Made by a program: the position numbers and the translations under genes
The notes under the pieces: generated by a model
Seen by the model: the letters and a program-made list of their open reading frames with translations, nothing else
The model's database searches: none
What the model was told of the DNA's origin: nothing
In this document: in pieces, positions 1-9,833 of the stretch
Numbering within the stretch: position 1 is the stretch's first letter
Layout: each line of letters opens with the position of its first letter
DNA from: an uncultured Draconibacterium sp.
Lineage (GTDB): Bacteria > Bacteroidota > Bacteroidia > Bacteroidales > Prolixibacteraceae
Direction: 5' to 3'
DNA: 64,000 nt
Assembly (NCBI RefSeq): GCF_963677155.1
Contig: NZ_OY781884.1
Coordinates: forward strand, 4,026,501 to 4,090,500

Positions 1-2
1 GC

Positions 3-77
3 AATGTTTACGATTTTGCCTATGGAATGAACTGGAGCGGAGTGATTAACGATGAAAGAGTAAACACATACAAATAA
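3..77 (+). CDS. C-terminal end of an unidentified protein (5' truncated)
   Basis: An open frame enters from the left edge and runs 24 codons to a TAA at 75-77. The visible residues are aromatic and polar (NVYDFAYGMNWSG then VINDERVNTYK), which is normal protein composition. The tail is too short to name a family. A strong hairpin follows 20 bases later, as expected at the end of a transcription unit. That this is a real gene end is inferred from the open frame and the terminator. Confidence 0.5.
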   Translation, partial: NVYDFAYGMNWSGVINDERVNTYK

Positions 78-96
78 AACAATCGCAGTTAAAAAG

Positions 97-126
97 AAGG
101 ATCTACGGGTAACACCGGAGATCCTT
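97..126. terminator. Hairpin terminator, probably bidirectional
   Basis: AAGGATCT at 97-104 pairs perfectly with AGATCCTT at 119-126, and an inner CGG/CCG adds three pairs. On the minus strand the stem is followed by CTTTTTAA, a reasonable U-tract. On the plus strand the tract is weaker. It lies between the left-edge gene end and the convergent GH42 gene, so it can serve both. Confidence 0.65.
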
Positions 127-257
127 TCTCTAAAAAATTTGAATCGATTTAACCCAATCAGGCAAAGCTTAAATCTGCCGTTCAGCTCTTTTTTTCAATC
201 TTATAGCGTGAACGATGTTGTGGTTAATGTTTTATTTTTAAATCAGTTTTGGTATAC

Positions 258-2351
258 TTATTTTGTTTTCCAAACCAAAACTCCCGCAGTTGGAATATTT
301 TTATCGCCGATAAGAATTTCGGTACCGGCAGGTAAATCTATATTGTAGGTAATGTTGGAGTAGTTTACTGCAATTCCGTAACCATCACGGTATTCAACCA
401 TAACTCCTTTTGGGTAGTCTTTTACGTTAATATCAAGACGATCATATAGTTTGTCTAGAACGGTTCGCTCCAGTTTCCCATCATGACTGTCTACGCCAAC
501 GTAAGTAACTGTCCCTTTGCCCAACTTGTTAAATGTTACTGCTGTTTTTCCGGCATAATAATCGCCGCTAAAAGTTCCCCAGCTTTCGGTGCCGCTGTTG
601 GTGTGCATGATGTCGCCCCAGGTTGTCCATGCAAACTTTTCATTGTCCATTACTACAGTGTCAGGTGCAAACGAACGAAGCAGATCGTAGAATTCAATTT
701 CACCACCGATCAGTTCGTAAAGAGGCTCGGCATGTTTTGCCTGCCACAAATGTCCGAACTCATCCTGATGCCCTGTGCGAACGGACATTACCAGATTGCC
801 ACCATTTTTTACATATTTCGTTAGCTTGTCAATTAGCTTTAAACTCATTTGCTGATAGGCCGGTGCAATAATTACCGGATACTGTGCAAAATCCATGGTG
901 TCGCGAATAAAATCAACAGGTGCCCCAAAAGCTTTTAGTGCTTTGTAGTATTTCAGTATATGGCCTTCGGTATTCCAAAGGTTGGTTTGTTTGTTGTTAT
1001 TTATGGCAACGGTATTATCCGGGTTGTACAAAATAGCTGTTTTTCGATTTAAGTAATCCTGAGGGATCCTTCCGCGAGAAGGATTATTACGAAGTACTTC
1101 AATTTCGTCGATAAATTTTTCGTATTCTAATCCGCCCGGTGTAGGTGTTACGCCATCGGGGCCAACAATACCGTAGTGATACTGTTCGTAGCCGTAGATA
1201 GGTGCACGAAAACGGTAAGTGCAGGTGAATTTGCTGCCACCGGCAAACACGTGCCACAACCACAGCCTCACTGCTCCGGGTAATGGTTGAGAGTTGATCG
1301 ATCCCCAGTTTACTTGTCCGGGTTGTAGTTCCATTACACCGTAGATGGGCGATAACGGGCGGAAATAATCGTTGGCCATGGCAATGCGCGAGTATTCGCC
1401 AACGCGGTAACCTTTGGGGCCAATTCCGTGGTGCTCTCCGTAAATCATATAACGGGTGTAGGTTATAAAATCCAGCTCTTTGCTGGCACCGATATAACGT
1501 GCATTGTAATTGGGGATGTAATTGGTGGTAATCCACTGAGCAGGATTGGCATATTGGCGAATAACCCTGGCCTGTTCATCCAAGAAACTTGAGGTTTCGT
1601 AATCGCAAAAGCGGCTGTGATCCAAACGTTGGTACAGGTTCATTCCCCATTGCGAGTGCTTCGGAATGTTTATCTGGTCGAAAGAAGAGTAAGTGCCACT
1701 CCAGAAGTTGGTTCCCCAGGCATCGTTTAACGATTCTATGTTCCCATATTTTTCTTTCAACCACGCTCTGAAACGTTTCTGGGCATCTTGCCCATAATCA
1801 ACATTGGCAGCAGGTTCGTTATCCAATTGCCATCCAAAAATCCGGTCGTCGTTGCCATAATGTTTGCCCAGTTCTTCAATCATTTTTAGCGAATAACTGC
1901 GGTAATATTCATTGGAAAAAGATGCATGTTGACGCGATCCGTGATCCATTTTCGTGCCGTCTTCATGCTGTTTCAGAATATCAGGATGTTTGCGCACCAG
2001 CCAAACCGGAGGGGTGGCCGTAGAGGTGCACATAACTACTTTCAGGTTGTATTTGTCGGCCAATGTTACTGCGCGGTCGAGCCACGAGAAATCGTAAACG
2101 CCTTCTTCTGGCTCCAGTTGTGCCCAGGCAAACTCCGCAAAATGAGTAAATTCAAAGCCCATCTCGGCCATCTTCTTAATGTCTCGTTCCCATTGATTCT
2201 TGTCCCAGTGTTCGGGGTAATAATAGGCTCCAATCGATGTTAAATCTTTGGGCGGGAAATAGTTTCGTTTTTGTGCTAAAATTTTTGTTGATAGCAGATT
2301 CGTGAATATGAAGCTAATGAGGAAGAAGCTGAAAAGATTTAGTTTGTTCAT
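258..2351 (-). CDS. Secreted GH42 family beta-galactosidase
   Basis: This 697-residue protein starts with a signal peptide (about residues 1-26, ending in LAQ) and is predicted to act in the periplasm or outside the cell. The (beta/alpha)8 domain opens with YYPEHWD near residue 44. Glu179 in the WQLDNEP motif fits the family's acid/base, and Glu341 in VMELQPGQVNW fits the nucleophile. The rest matches the usual trimerisation and C-terminal beta domains in length. GH42 enzymes release terminal beta-linked galactose, less often alpha-arabinopyranose. The ATG at 2349-2351 immediately precedes the signal peptide. The gene stands alone, divergent from the small secreted protein upstream. Family assignment is firm; the natural substrate is unknown. 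Confidence 0.93.
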   Translation of the reverse strand: MNKLNLFSFFLISFIFTNLLSTKILAQKRNYFPPKDLTSIGAYYYPEHWDKNQWERDIKKMAEMGFEFTHFAEFAWAQLEPEEGVYDFSWLDRAVTLADKYNLKVVMCTSTATPPVWLVRKHPDILKQHEDGTKMDHGSRQHASFSNEYYRSYSLKMIEELGKHYGNDDRIFGWQLDNEPAANVDYGQDAQKRFRAWLKEKYGNIESLNDAWGTNFWSGTYSSFDQINIPKHSQWGMNLYQRLDHSRFCDYETSSFLDEQARVIRQYANPAQWITTNYIPNYNARYIGASKELDFITYTRYMIYGEHHGIGPKGYRVGEYSRIAMANDYFRPLSPIYGVMELQPGQVNWGSINSQPLPGAVRLWLWHVFAGGSKFTCTYRFRAPIYGYEQYHYGIVGPDGVTPTPGGLEYEKFIDEIEVLRNNPSRGRIPQDYLNRKTAILYNPDNTVAINNNKQTNLWNTEGHILKYYKALKAFGAPVDFIRDTMDFAQYPVIIAPAYQQMSLKLIDKLTKYVKNGGNLVMSVRTGHQDEFGHLWQAKHAEPLYELIGGEIEFYDLLRSFAPDTVVMDNEKFAWTTWGDIMHTNSGTESWGTFSGDYYAGKTAVTFNKLGKGTVTYVGVDSHDGKLERTVLDKLYDRLDINVKDYPKGVMVEYRDGYGIAVNYSNITYNIDLPAGTEILIGDKNIPTAGVLVWKTK

Positions 2352-2600
2352 GAATTTCGTTTTTTGAAGTATTAAATTTTCGATAAAAAATTAAACTCGG
2401 ATAATATATAATTATTCATTACATTAGCATAGTTAAAAATATTTTATTTATGTTTTTAACAATTATCAATTAGTATTGGTAATTCAGTAAAACCTCTTTT
2501 ATATCTTATAAAACATGCTTTTTCAATTAGTAAATAACATTTTCTTACGTTTAGTCAAACTATAATCTTTCAATTATTAATTTATTTAATTCTTAAAATT

Positions 2601-2987
2601 ATGAAAAACTTATTTTTAATATTATTTGTATTATTCATTACAACAACTAGTAGCTTTGCTTACCAGCAAACCATAGCAGCTGGACCAGATAATAGTTATG
2701 GGACGACTATAAATATTAACTCATATTGTTATTCGATAGGGGTTGATGTTGAATGGTATGATATATTGTATAACGATGGCACGTCTAATGGTACCGTTCA
2801 AGCCTGGGACCAAACTGGACTAATTTGGGAACATCATTTGGGAGAAGGCGGTTATTATGGTGGTTATGTTGCTCCTGACGTATACACTGCGAATTTTACT
2901 AGACCAGGACGTTATTTTGGAACTGTTTCCTTTTATTTAGGTGCCTATGATTCTAAGGCGACCGCAACTCTTAAGTGGTTTTATTAA
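2601..2987 (+). CDS. Small secreted beta-rich protein of unknown function
   Basis: The product is 128 residues with a clear signal peptide ending SSFA before YQQ (residues 1-20). The mature part of about 108 residues is rich in Tyr, Trp, Gly, Asn and Thr and alternates like a beta-sandwich. It has a single cysteine (Cys43), a glycine/tyrosine-rich patch near residues 80-90 and a C-terminal KWFY. I recognise no family or catalytic motif. The gene and the parvulin-like lipoprotein downstream lie in DNA that is visibly more AT-rich than the flanking glycan genes. Its own hairpin at 3043-3074 suggests a separate transcript. A structural, adhesive or toxin-like secreted role is possible but unsupported. 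Confidence 0.7.
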   Translation: MKNLFLILFVLFITTTSSFAYQQTIAAGPDNSYGTTININSYCYSIGVDVEWYDILYNDGTSNGTVQAWDQTGLIWEHHLGEGGYYGGYVAPDVYTANFTRPGRYFGTVSFYLGAYDSKATATLKWFY

Positions 2988-3042
2988 ATTTAAATACTCA
3001 ACATATTTATGATATCCCGTTTGACTAGATACTAGTTTAGAT

Positions 3043-3074
3043 AATCCGGTTTAGTTTTTTTGCTAAACCGGATT
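3043..3074 (+). terminator. Hairpin after the small secreted protein gene
   Basis: AATCCGGTTTAG (3043-3054) and CTAAACCGGATT (3063-3074) form a perfect 12-bp stem around a T-rich 8-base loop. No real U-tract follows, so termination may be partial. It lies between the small secreted protein and the parvulin lipoprotein genes. Confidence 0.6.
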
Positions 3075-3121
3075 TACCTATTATCCCAAGCAATATAAAT
3101 CCAAACTATATCAACATTCAT

Positions 3122-4825
3122 ATGTATCCTAAAAAATCTTCCCCATTTTTCTTTATTATAGAAATCGTGTTTAAAGGTTTGTTTTTACTAATTTTATTTA
3201 TATCCGTTAGTTGTAAAGATCAAAAAAAAACTGTACTTCAAATAGGTACTTATCAATTAACAAATATTGAACTGAAGGAAATCATATCTAGCAATAGCAA
3301 AAATGCACGTCTCAATAGAAATGAATTAAAGCAGAAACTAATTGAAGATGGCTATATTCTTGCTCATGCGTTAGAAAATAAGTATGACACTATATCTGCC
3401 ATAAAAAAGAGACAGGAATATGCATTACGCCTTTATGCCTCTGAGGTTAATGGTTTTGTTTGGAACCATAAAGTAAAACCTTTATTAAAAGTTACTAAAA
3501 AGGATGTGACTGAAGCATACAAAAATGGGAACATCGTATTTAAACTGGAAATAATGCAATTCCCAAATCAAAATTTGATCAACGATTATTTACAGGTTAA
3601 TTTCAAATCATTAGACTTATCAGAATTTAGTTTATTAAAAAAACAAGTTAGCGGACATTCTGATATAAAAATAGTCGGATACAATCTTAGTTATCCTTAT
3701 CGTTTATTTGGTACTTCTATCGATAGCTTAGAAATTAGCCAACCAGATGATGTTTTAGGCCCTATCGAAGGGCTTGACGGATATTATGTCGTTCATGTTT
3801 TAGCTGTAAATAAGAAGAGTATGGGCTCTTTAAATGAAGAATACTCCCGTATTGAAAAAGAACTTATTCGTAAGCTAACAGAAAAGTATATTTGGGAAAG
3901 CCAGAAGGCTATATACAACCAGGCCAAACCGGATATTAAGGATAATGCCATACAAGAATTAGTCTCAAAATATGCTGAAAAAGAACAAAAATGGATTGAA
4001 GTAGACAGTAGTTTAACGCTGATGGAATATAATTATCACGGGAAACGGTTAACATATAAGGTTCGTGATTTTTTCGAATTAATAAAATATAAACCTGTTT
4101 TTTATGGGGTGTTATCAAACGTTTATGATGTTGAAAAAATATTAAAAAACTATTTATTAGAAATTTACTTATTTGATGTAGCAAAAGATTTAAACATCAA
4201 AACTGATCATGAATTTTCAATTTTCAGTGATCTTTTTCTGAAACGGATACTAATAAATTATTTTAACGTAACTTACATTCCTAATATAGATCCTGACGAT
4301 ACTGAAAAGAAAGCGTATTATTATAAAAGCAAAGATCGTTATAAAAGCTTTGAAACGGCAACTGTTTCTTTCTATAAATTCAAAGAAATTCAATCAGCCT
4401 TTGCTGCAATTAACCAGATCAAGTGGCAATTAAATTCAAAATCTACCGACCATCCTGGTTTGCCTAAAAACTTTCGGGGACTTTTGTCGCATGATCATGT
4501 ACGTATTGAGACGGCTGATACGTCATATAATCCAGTTTTAATGAAAGCAATCGGTAATTTGAAAAAAAATCAAATTTCATCGCCCATAAAGGTGAATCAG
4601 GATTTTTTTGTTGTTTATATGGAAGACATGAATGGGATAACTAGTTTACCTTATAAATTAGTTGAAAGTGAAATCGAAAAAATACTATCAGCTAAAATAA
4701 AACAAGAAATTCTTGATGAGTTCTTATTAGAATTTAAACTTAAATATCCTATCCACATAAACTTACTTGATGAGTATCTGAATAAATATCTAATCGGAAG
4801 CCATAAAAATAAGGGAAAAGTGTGA
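3122..4825 (+). CDS. Parvulin-like (PpiC/SurA type) peptidyl-prolyl isomerase lipoprotein
   Basis: The product is 567 residues. A hydrophobic segment at about 18-30 ends in SVSC, with Cys31 as a likely lipidation site, although the lipobox is not canonical. A SurA-like helical region follows. A parvulin-like block then ends in VLGPIEGLDGYYVVHVLAV, near residue 220. A second block near residues 420-500 has the same layout (LPKNFRGLL, then ISSPIKVNQDFFVVYMED). Proteins of this layout are envelope foldases or chaperones acting on exported proteins. The catalytic residues cannot be confirmed by eye, so it may be a chaperone without isomerase activity. AT-rich codon use and the neighbouring orphan secreted protein suggest transfer. 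The secreted protein is a candidate client, which is inference only. Confidence 0.72.
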   Translation: MYPKKSSPFFFIIEIVFKGLFLLILFISVSCKDQKKTVLQIGTYQLTNIELKEIISSNSKNARLNRNELKQKLIEDGYILAHALENKYDTISAIKKRQEYALRLYASEVNGFVWNHKVKPLLKVTKKDVTEAYKNGNIVFKLEIMQFPNQNLINDYLQVNFKSLDLSEFSLLKKQVSGHSDIKIVGYNLSYPYRLFGTSIDSLEISQPDDVLGPIEGLDGYYVVHVLAVNKKSMGSLNEEYSRIEKELIRKLTEKYIWESQKAIYNQAKPDIKDNAIQELVSKYAEKEQKWIEVDSSLTLMEYNYHGKRLTYKVRDFFELIKYKPVFYGVLSNVYDVEKILKNYLLEIYLFDVAKDLNIKTDHEFSIFSDLFLKRILINYFNVTYIPNIDPDDTEKKAYYYKSKDRYKSFETATVSFYKFKEIQSAFAAINQIKWQLNSKSTDHPGLPKNFRGLLSHDHVRIETADTSYNPVLMKAIGNLKKNQISSPIKVNQDFFVVYMEDMNGITSLPYKLVESEIEKILSAKIKQEILDEFLLEFKLKYPIHINLLDEYLNKYLIGSHKNKGKV

Positions 4826-4950
4826 AATGAGGAAACTTAGAAACAATTAAATGAAGAGTAAAATTTTTATTGTTTCAACGGTTTCAAAAATTGAGCTATG
4901 TATTATCTGTTAGTTTTGTAGTATCACTTTTAATATTAACCGAATTAATT

Positions 4951-5283
4951 ATGGCAAGCGAGAAAATTTTAAAAGGCAGTAGTAAACGCTGGAAAGATCT
5001 TGGTGATGGTGTAGCACGACAGATTTTGGGGTGGGACAACCAGATTATGATGGTAAAAGTAAAATTTGAAAAGGATGCCGTTGGTGCCGAACATTCGCAT
5101 TTTCATACACAAACTACTTATTGTGTTAGCGGCAAATTTGAATTTACGATGAATGGCGAAAAAGTAATTGTTGAGCCTGGCGATGGTTTATATGTAGAGC
5201 CCAATATATTGCATGGTGCACTCTGTTTGGAGCCCGGAGTTCTGATCGATGTTTTTAGCCCGGTGAGAGAGGATTTTTTGTAA
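4951..5283 (+). CDS. Small cupin-domain protein (KdgF-like)
   Basis: I place the start at the ATG at 4951, giving a 110-residue single-domain cupin. A TTG at 4870 would add a 27-residue hydrophobic leader and make it membrane-anchored or exported; this alternative is open. The first cupin motif is HSHFHTQTTYCVSG, with metal ligands His-x-His and a Gln. The second is PGDGLYVEPNILHG, with the last His ligand. KdgF-type cupins help open the ring of unsaturated uronates released from pectin or alginate, and this protein has their size and motif pattern. General cupin_2 members look similar, so the sugar role is an inference. It lies between the AT-rich parvulin gene and a convergent HTCS. Confidence 0.8.
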   Translation: MASEKILKGSSKRWKDLGDGVARQILGWDNQIMMVKVKFEKDAVGAEHSHFHTQTTYCVSGKFEFTMNGEKVIVEPGDGLYVEPNILHGALCLEPGVLIDVFSPVREDFL

Positions 5284-5490
5284 GAGATTGAGGCCTGAAG
5301 GACAGAAGGATTGAAGGAGAATGCCTGAATGCGTAAATGGGAAAAACTTTGTGGTTAAGTTCTTTTATGAGCCAATCGTTAAACTGTGGGGTGGAAACTG
5401 AGATTATGGGAACTGAGATTATGAGAAATGGTACTACGAGAAATGATAGTCCAAACCTGCAAACTGCAACTGAGAACTTACGAGTAACTT

Positions 5491-5523
5491 GCAACAGATT
5501 TCTCGCTGCGCTTCGAGATGACA
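5491..5523. repeat. REP-like short hairpin element
   Basis: The sequence contains TCTCG (5501-5505), CTGCGCTT, CGAGA (5514-5518), a short hairpin embedded in an otherwise non-coding 265-bp gap. From memory, similar pieces (TTTCTCGCTGCGCT.CGAGATGAC) are scattered in many Bacteroidota genomes. Only one copy is in this window, so its repeat status is not shown here. Just upstream, AACTGAGATTATG occurs twice in a row (5396-5423). Confidence 0.4.
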
Positions 5524-5548
5524 TTGGTTTTGAAGTTTTTGACTTTAA

Positions 5549-8500
5549 CTAAGAAAATTTGTTTTTTACTTCATCAGAAAGATTGTTTGTGGTCTTTCGG
5601 TTTTTCTCAATATATTCCGATGGTAGCATTTCGTATTCTTTTGAAAAATATTTTGAAAAATACCGCGGGTTATTAAAGCCTACCTGGTAGGCCACCTCCG
5701 ATACCGAAAGTTGACTTGTTTCGAGCAGGTGAGCCGCTCGTTTTAATCGAATAATACGAATAAATTCTATAGGCGTCCGATCGGTTAAAGCCAACAGTTT
5801 TTTGTAAAGACTAACGCGGCTCATTCCCATCTCCGCACCAAAATCTTCAACGGTAAACGATGCTTCTGCAATATTGTCTTCAACAATTTTCAAAGCTTTT
5901 TTAATAAACTTCTCGTCCTCGGAGTCTACCTTTATTTTTTCGGGACTTAAACCTATCATCGACTGGTACGAAACACGCAATTGTTCTCGCGAGCGCAGCA
6001 GATTTTCAATGCGCGACTCCAGCACATTAAAGTCGAAAGGTTTGGTAAGGTAGGCATCGGCACCCGACTCGTAACCTTCAACAACCGGGGCGGTATCGGT
6101 TTTGGCCGTTAGCAGGATAACCGGAATATGCCTGGTTTTTCTGTTCGATTTTATTTTAGCACACAGTTCAATACCGTTCATTTCGGGCATCATCACATCG
6201 CTGATCACCATATCAGGCAATTGTTTTTCAAAGTTCGTCCAGGCTTCTGTTCCGTTTTCTGCCTCAATAATATTGTATTTGTTTTTAAAATTTTCTTTTA
6301 AATAAAAGCGCAAATCGGAACTGTCTTCCACAATTGCCAGTGTTTTTTTCGCCCAGTCGAAATCCGGATCTTTATCGGTTTTTGTTGATGTAGACTGTTT
6401 ATTGATTTTTCTTTCAGTCTTTTCAATCTTCTTATTGGCGGCTATTTCTTCATCTGTGAATATGTCCACAGGAATTTCCACGGTGAATGTACTTCCTTCG
6501 TTTAAATGGCTGTCAACATTAACATCGCCTCCCTGCAGGCTTACATATTCTTTCACCATTGATAAACCAATTCCGGTGCCCTGGTTCATTTCAGTTCCGG
6601 TATTATCGGTTTGGTAAAAGCGGTTAAAAATCTGCATCTGTTGCTCGGGCGCAATACCAACTCCTGTATCCGATACTTTTACTGTTAAAACAGGCTTTTC
6701 GGCCGATGTTTTCAGGTTGATATCCATACTGATTTTGCCTCCGCTGTTGGTAAATTTGCAGGCATTAGTTAGCAGGTTGGTAAATATCTTATCGGTTTTG
6801 TCTTTGTCAAAATAAGTGTACAGGCTTTTGTGGCTGCTTGAAAAGTGGAACGAGATATTTTTACTTTCCATCAGGTCTTCAAACGACGCTGAAATCTCAT
6901 GAATAAAGCCGATTATTTCGCCCCAGTCTTTTTTTACTTTAATCTTTTGAAGCTCCATTTTTCTGAAATCAAGCAACTGGTTTACCATGACCATTAGCCG
7001 GCGGGCGTTTCGCTGAATAAGAATAAGATGCTTTCTATCACCGTCGTTTGTACTGTTCTCAATTAATTTATCGATGGGCCCGATGATAAGCGAAAGTGGT
7101 GTGCGAAATTCGTGGCTGATATTGGTGAAAAACCTTGTCTTTAATGTGTCAACCTGGTGAATACGCTCGGCTTCGCGGTGTTCCTGTTCTGCCTCGAATT
7201 TCAGGCGCTGGCGTTCCGCTAAAATCTTCCAGGTAATAAATAACAACACGGCTATAAGTAAAAAATAAAGTAGATAAGCATAGCCGGTTTCCCAAAATGG
7301 AGGAAGTATTTCAATGTTTAATGGCGGGGTCATTTCGCGCCAATTCGAATTATCGTTGCTTACCCTGAGGCACAACTGGTAATCGCCGGGATTCAGATTG
7401 GTGAAAGTAAGCTCTCGCATTTCGCGGTTAACTTCCAACCATTCGTTGTTAAAACCACTCAGCTGATATTGAAAATTGTTTTTCTCGGGATGAAAATAGC
7501 CGATTGACGCAAACTCAACCGAGAACACATTTTCTTTATGTTTTAACGTAATTTGCTTGCTGTACGTAATTGATTTATCCAGAATAATTCGTTTTCGGAA
7601 CGGCTCGTTAACTTTTATATTTTCATTGAAGACCTTTAAGTTGATAAGCACAATTTTTTCGTTTGACGTATGTGCCACAATATCTTCAGGTTTAAATAAA
7701 TTGAAACCGTTGGCACCTCCGAAGATTAATTCTCCTGAGCGGGTTCGGTAGACTGATTTTTGGTTAAATTCATTTCCCTGTAGACCGTCTTGTAAACCAA
7801 AATTTTCTATATCAACCTCCAAATTTCCAATGGGCAATTGATGCGAATAATTTACGACACTGATTTTTGATATTCCTTTTAAGGTGGCAATCCAAAGGTT
7901 TCCGTTTTCATCTTCCTCAATTGTTTTTATATTCGAGTTGGCTAACCCGTCGGCTTCTGTTAAAACCTTAAAACTGCCTTGTGTTTTATTTAAAATATTT
8001 AAGCCTTGCGTTGTTGCCACCCAAATTAAACCTCTTTCATCTTCGTGGACGTCGTTTGCATTACTGTCGCTTAACTGTCCGGGGGTTGCCGGATCGGCGT
8101 TGTAATGCGTAAAACGTTTGGTATTCAGGTTTAATACATCAAGTCCGTTGGAAGTTCCCATCCAAAGGTTTTGTTCGCTGTCTTCCATTATCGACATGAT
8201 AAAATTGGAGCCTACCGAATTAATATCGTCTGATGTGTAATGAATAAACTCTTCCTTTGAGCGGTCAAAAAGATTTAATCCGCCATTTAATGTCCCGATC
8301 CAAAGGTTTTGTTTCGAGTCTTCAAAAACCGACCAAACCCGGTTATCCGACAAGGACCCGGAATTATCGGGATTGTGCAGGAAGTGTTTAAATGTTGATC
8401 CGTTGAAACGGTTTAAACCGCCCTGATAGGTTCCGGCCCAAAGTGTTCCTTTACTGTCGATATGGAGGGAAATAATTACGTTTGCGCTGATGGAATTGGG

Positions 8501-9763
8501 ATTTTCAGCATCATGAAGGTAACTTTTAAAAGTATTTTTGCGGCGGTTAAAATAAATCAATCCGCCTCCATTTGTGCCAATCCACAGGTTGCCCCGATTG
8601 TCTTCAACAAAGCAGTTTACATCGTTGTAGGGTAAGCTGTTTGGATCCTCTGCCGAATACCTGTAGTGGTTAAAAGGAATAAGATTTTTGTGGTAGTAAC
8701 TAATACCTTTTTTATACGTTCCGGCCCATATAATATTTTCGTTATCGCGATACAGGCAGGTTATACTGTTTTGTGCAACTCCAAACGGATTCTGACTGTT
8801 GTTTTGTAAAACGGTTACATCTTTTTTCTGTTTATCGATGATGTTTATTCCGCCATGGTCAGTAGCTATCCATATGGCTCCGTTATTGTCTTCAACAACC
8901 GACGCAACCAAATTGGTCGAGAGCTTATAAGTGGTTGACGATTGTGTGTATCTACTTATTTTTTTAGTTTGATGATCAAAAAAGAACACGCCATAAGGTA
9001 TGCCGGCTGAATAAATCCATATGTCGTTGTCGGAATCGATGAAAAGCTGAAAGTTATTGTGCTCGTCCAGTACTTCATCGCCCAGAAGAAAAGTTTGTTC
9101 GATTTGTTTGGTTGCCGGATTGATTTGCAATAGTTCGCCGGCTTTTGATACAACCCAAATCATGTGCTTACTATCTTCCGAAATATCACTTAAGGAATTG
9201 TCGTAATCGGGTTTGTCAACTTTTGAAACAAATTGTATGGAATCAACCGTTTGGTTTGCAGGATTGAATTGGTATAAACCGTAGTTGGAATTTACCAGCC
9301 AGGTGTTGTTTTTACTGTCGGTAAAGAACGATTGTAAGCCAGCAATGGGAATCTCGGTACCCCGATAATTTTTTCCCGGCGATAAAAAGCGTTCGAGCAC
9401 GGGATCGTAAATCGTAAATTCGGCATAGGAGCGTATCCACAAACGGCCGTCAAAATCTTCAAACAAATTAGCAATTCCGTTAAATGGTATCGAAGTACTG
9501 TCATTAAAGTCGTGTAGAAATGTTTTAAACCCCGAGCCGTCGTAGCGGTTTAAACCTTGGGCAGTTCCAAACCACATAAAACCTTGTTGATCTTTTAGTA
9601 TTGCATTTATTTCGTTGTTCGATAAGCCGTTGTTAATGTCAATGTGCATAAACTTATACGGCTCATTTCCGGGAATGGAAGTAGCCTGTGTGCTTCGTGC
9701 AGACAAGAATACAAGATTAACCACGAATAACAACAAAAAAAATTTATGCAGTAACGGCTTCAT
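5549..9763 (-). CDS. Hybrid two-component system (HTCS) sensor/regulator
   Basis: The 1404-residue protein combines all parts of a classical HTCS. It has a signal peptide (1-27) and a periplasmic two-component propeller region with repeated LWIGT-like blades (about 40-690). A Y_Y_Y domain (about 745-820) and one transmembrane helix (about 827-846) follow. The kinase has His884 in SHEFRTPL, an N-box near Asn1000 and DTGVGI at 1032-1037. The receiver has Asp1189 in DVMMPEMNG, and an AraC-type DNA-binding domain ends the protein (about 1290-1390). Such proteins bind a specific oligosaccharide in the periplasm and switch on a polysaccharide locus. GH31 lies directly upstream on the same strand, but a terminator separates them. 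No intact SusC/SusD pair sits beside it, which is odd for an HTCS. Confidence 0.95.
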   Translation of the reverse strand: MKPLLHKFFLLLFVVNLVFLSARSTQATSIPGNEPYKFMHIDINNGLSNNEINAILKDQQGFMWFGTAQGLNRYDGSGFKTFLHDFNDSTSIPFNGIANLFEDFDGRLWIRSYAEFTIYDPVLERFLSPGKNYRGTEIPIAGLQSFFTDSKNNTWLVNSNYGLYQFNPANQTVDSIQFVSKVDKPDYDNSLSDISEDSKHMIWVVSKAGELLQINPATKQIEQTFLLGDEVLDEHNNFQLFIDSDNDIWIYSAGIPYGVFFFDHQTKKISRYTQSSTTYKLSTNLVASVVEDNNGAIWIATDHGGINIIDKQKKDVTVLQNNSQNPFGVAQNSITCLYRDNENIIWAGTYKKGISYYHKNLIPFNHYRYSAEDPNSLPYNDVNCFVEDNRGNLWIGTNGGGLIYFNRRKNTFKSYLHDAENPNSISANVIISLHIDSKGTLWAGTYQGGLNRFNGSTFKHFLHNPDNSGSLSDNRVWSVFEDSKQNLWIGTLNGGLNLFDRSKEEFIHYTSDDINSVGSNFIMSIMEDSEQNLWMGTSNGLDVLNLNTKRFTHYNADPATPGQLSDSNANDVHEDERGLIWVATTQGLNILNKTQGSFKVLTEADGLANSNIKTIEEDENGNLWIATLKGISKISVVNYSHQLPIGNLEVDIENFGLQDGLQGNEFNQKSVYRTRSGELIFGGANGFNLFKPEDIVAHTSNEKIVLINLKVFNENIKVNEPFRKRIILDKSITYSKQITLKHKENVFSVEFASIGYFHPEKNNFQYQLSGFNNEWLEVNREMRELTFTNLNPGDYQLCLRVSNDNSNWREMTPPLNIEILPPFWETGYAYLLYFLLIAVLLFITWKILAERQRLKFEAEQEHREAERIHQVDTLKTRFFTNISHEFRTPLSLIIGPIDKLIENSTNDGDRKHLILIQRNARRLMVMVNQLLDFRKMELQKIKVKKDWGEIIGFIHEISASFEDLMESKNISFHFSSSHKSLYTYFDKDKTDKIFTNLLTNACKFTNSGGKISMDINLKTSAEKPVLTVKVSDTGVGIAPEQQMQIFNRFYQTDNTGTEMNQGTGIGLSMVKEYVSLQGGDVNVDSHLNEGSTFTVEIPVDIFTDEEIAANKKIEKTERKINKQSTSTKTDKDPDFDWAKKTLAIVEDSSDLRFYLKENFKNKYNIIEAENGTEAWTNFEKQLPDMVISDVMMPEMNGIELCAKIKSNRKTRHIPVILLTAKTDTAPVVEGYESGADAYLTKPFDFNVLESRIENLLRSREQLRVSYQSMIGLSPEKIKVDSEDEKFIKKALKIVEDNIAEASFTVEDFGAEMGMSRVSLYKKLLALTDRTPIEFIRIIRLKRAAHLLETSQLSVSEVAYQVGFNNPRYFSKYFSKEYEMLPSEYIEKNRKTTNNLSDEVKNKFS

Positions 9764-9833
9764 TTTAGGTTAGAATCGTTTATGTAAAAAGTTCAAGTTC
9801 CGATATTTGCGAATGTAAGAATAATAATAAAAA

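Noticed and set aside
1099-1536. Long open frame antisense or shifted within the GH42 gene
   Set aside because: It lies entirely within a clearly coding gene and its composition (Arg/His/Pro rich) is that of a shadow frame. Many similar frames elsewhere were left out for the same reason.
4870-4950. TTG start giving the cupin a hydrophobic leader
   Set aside because: Cupins of this family usually have no signal, and the ATG at 4951 begins a clean domain. The TTG start is kept only as an alternative.
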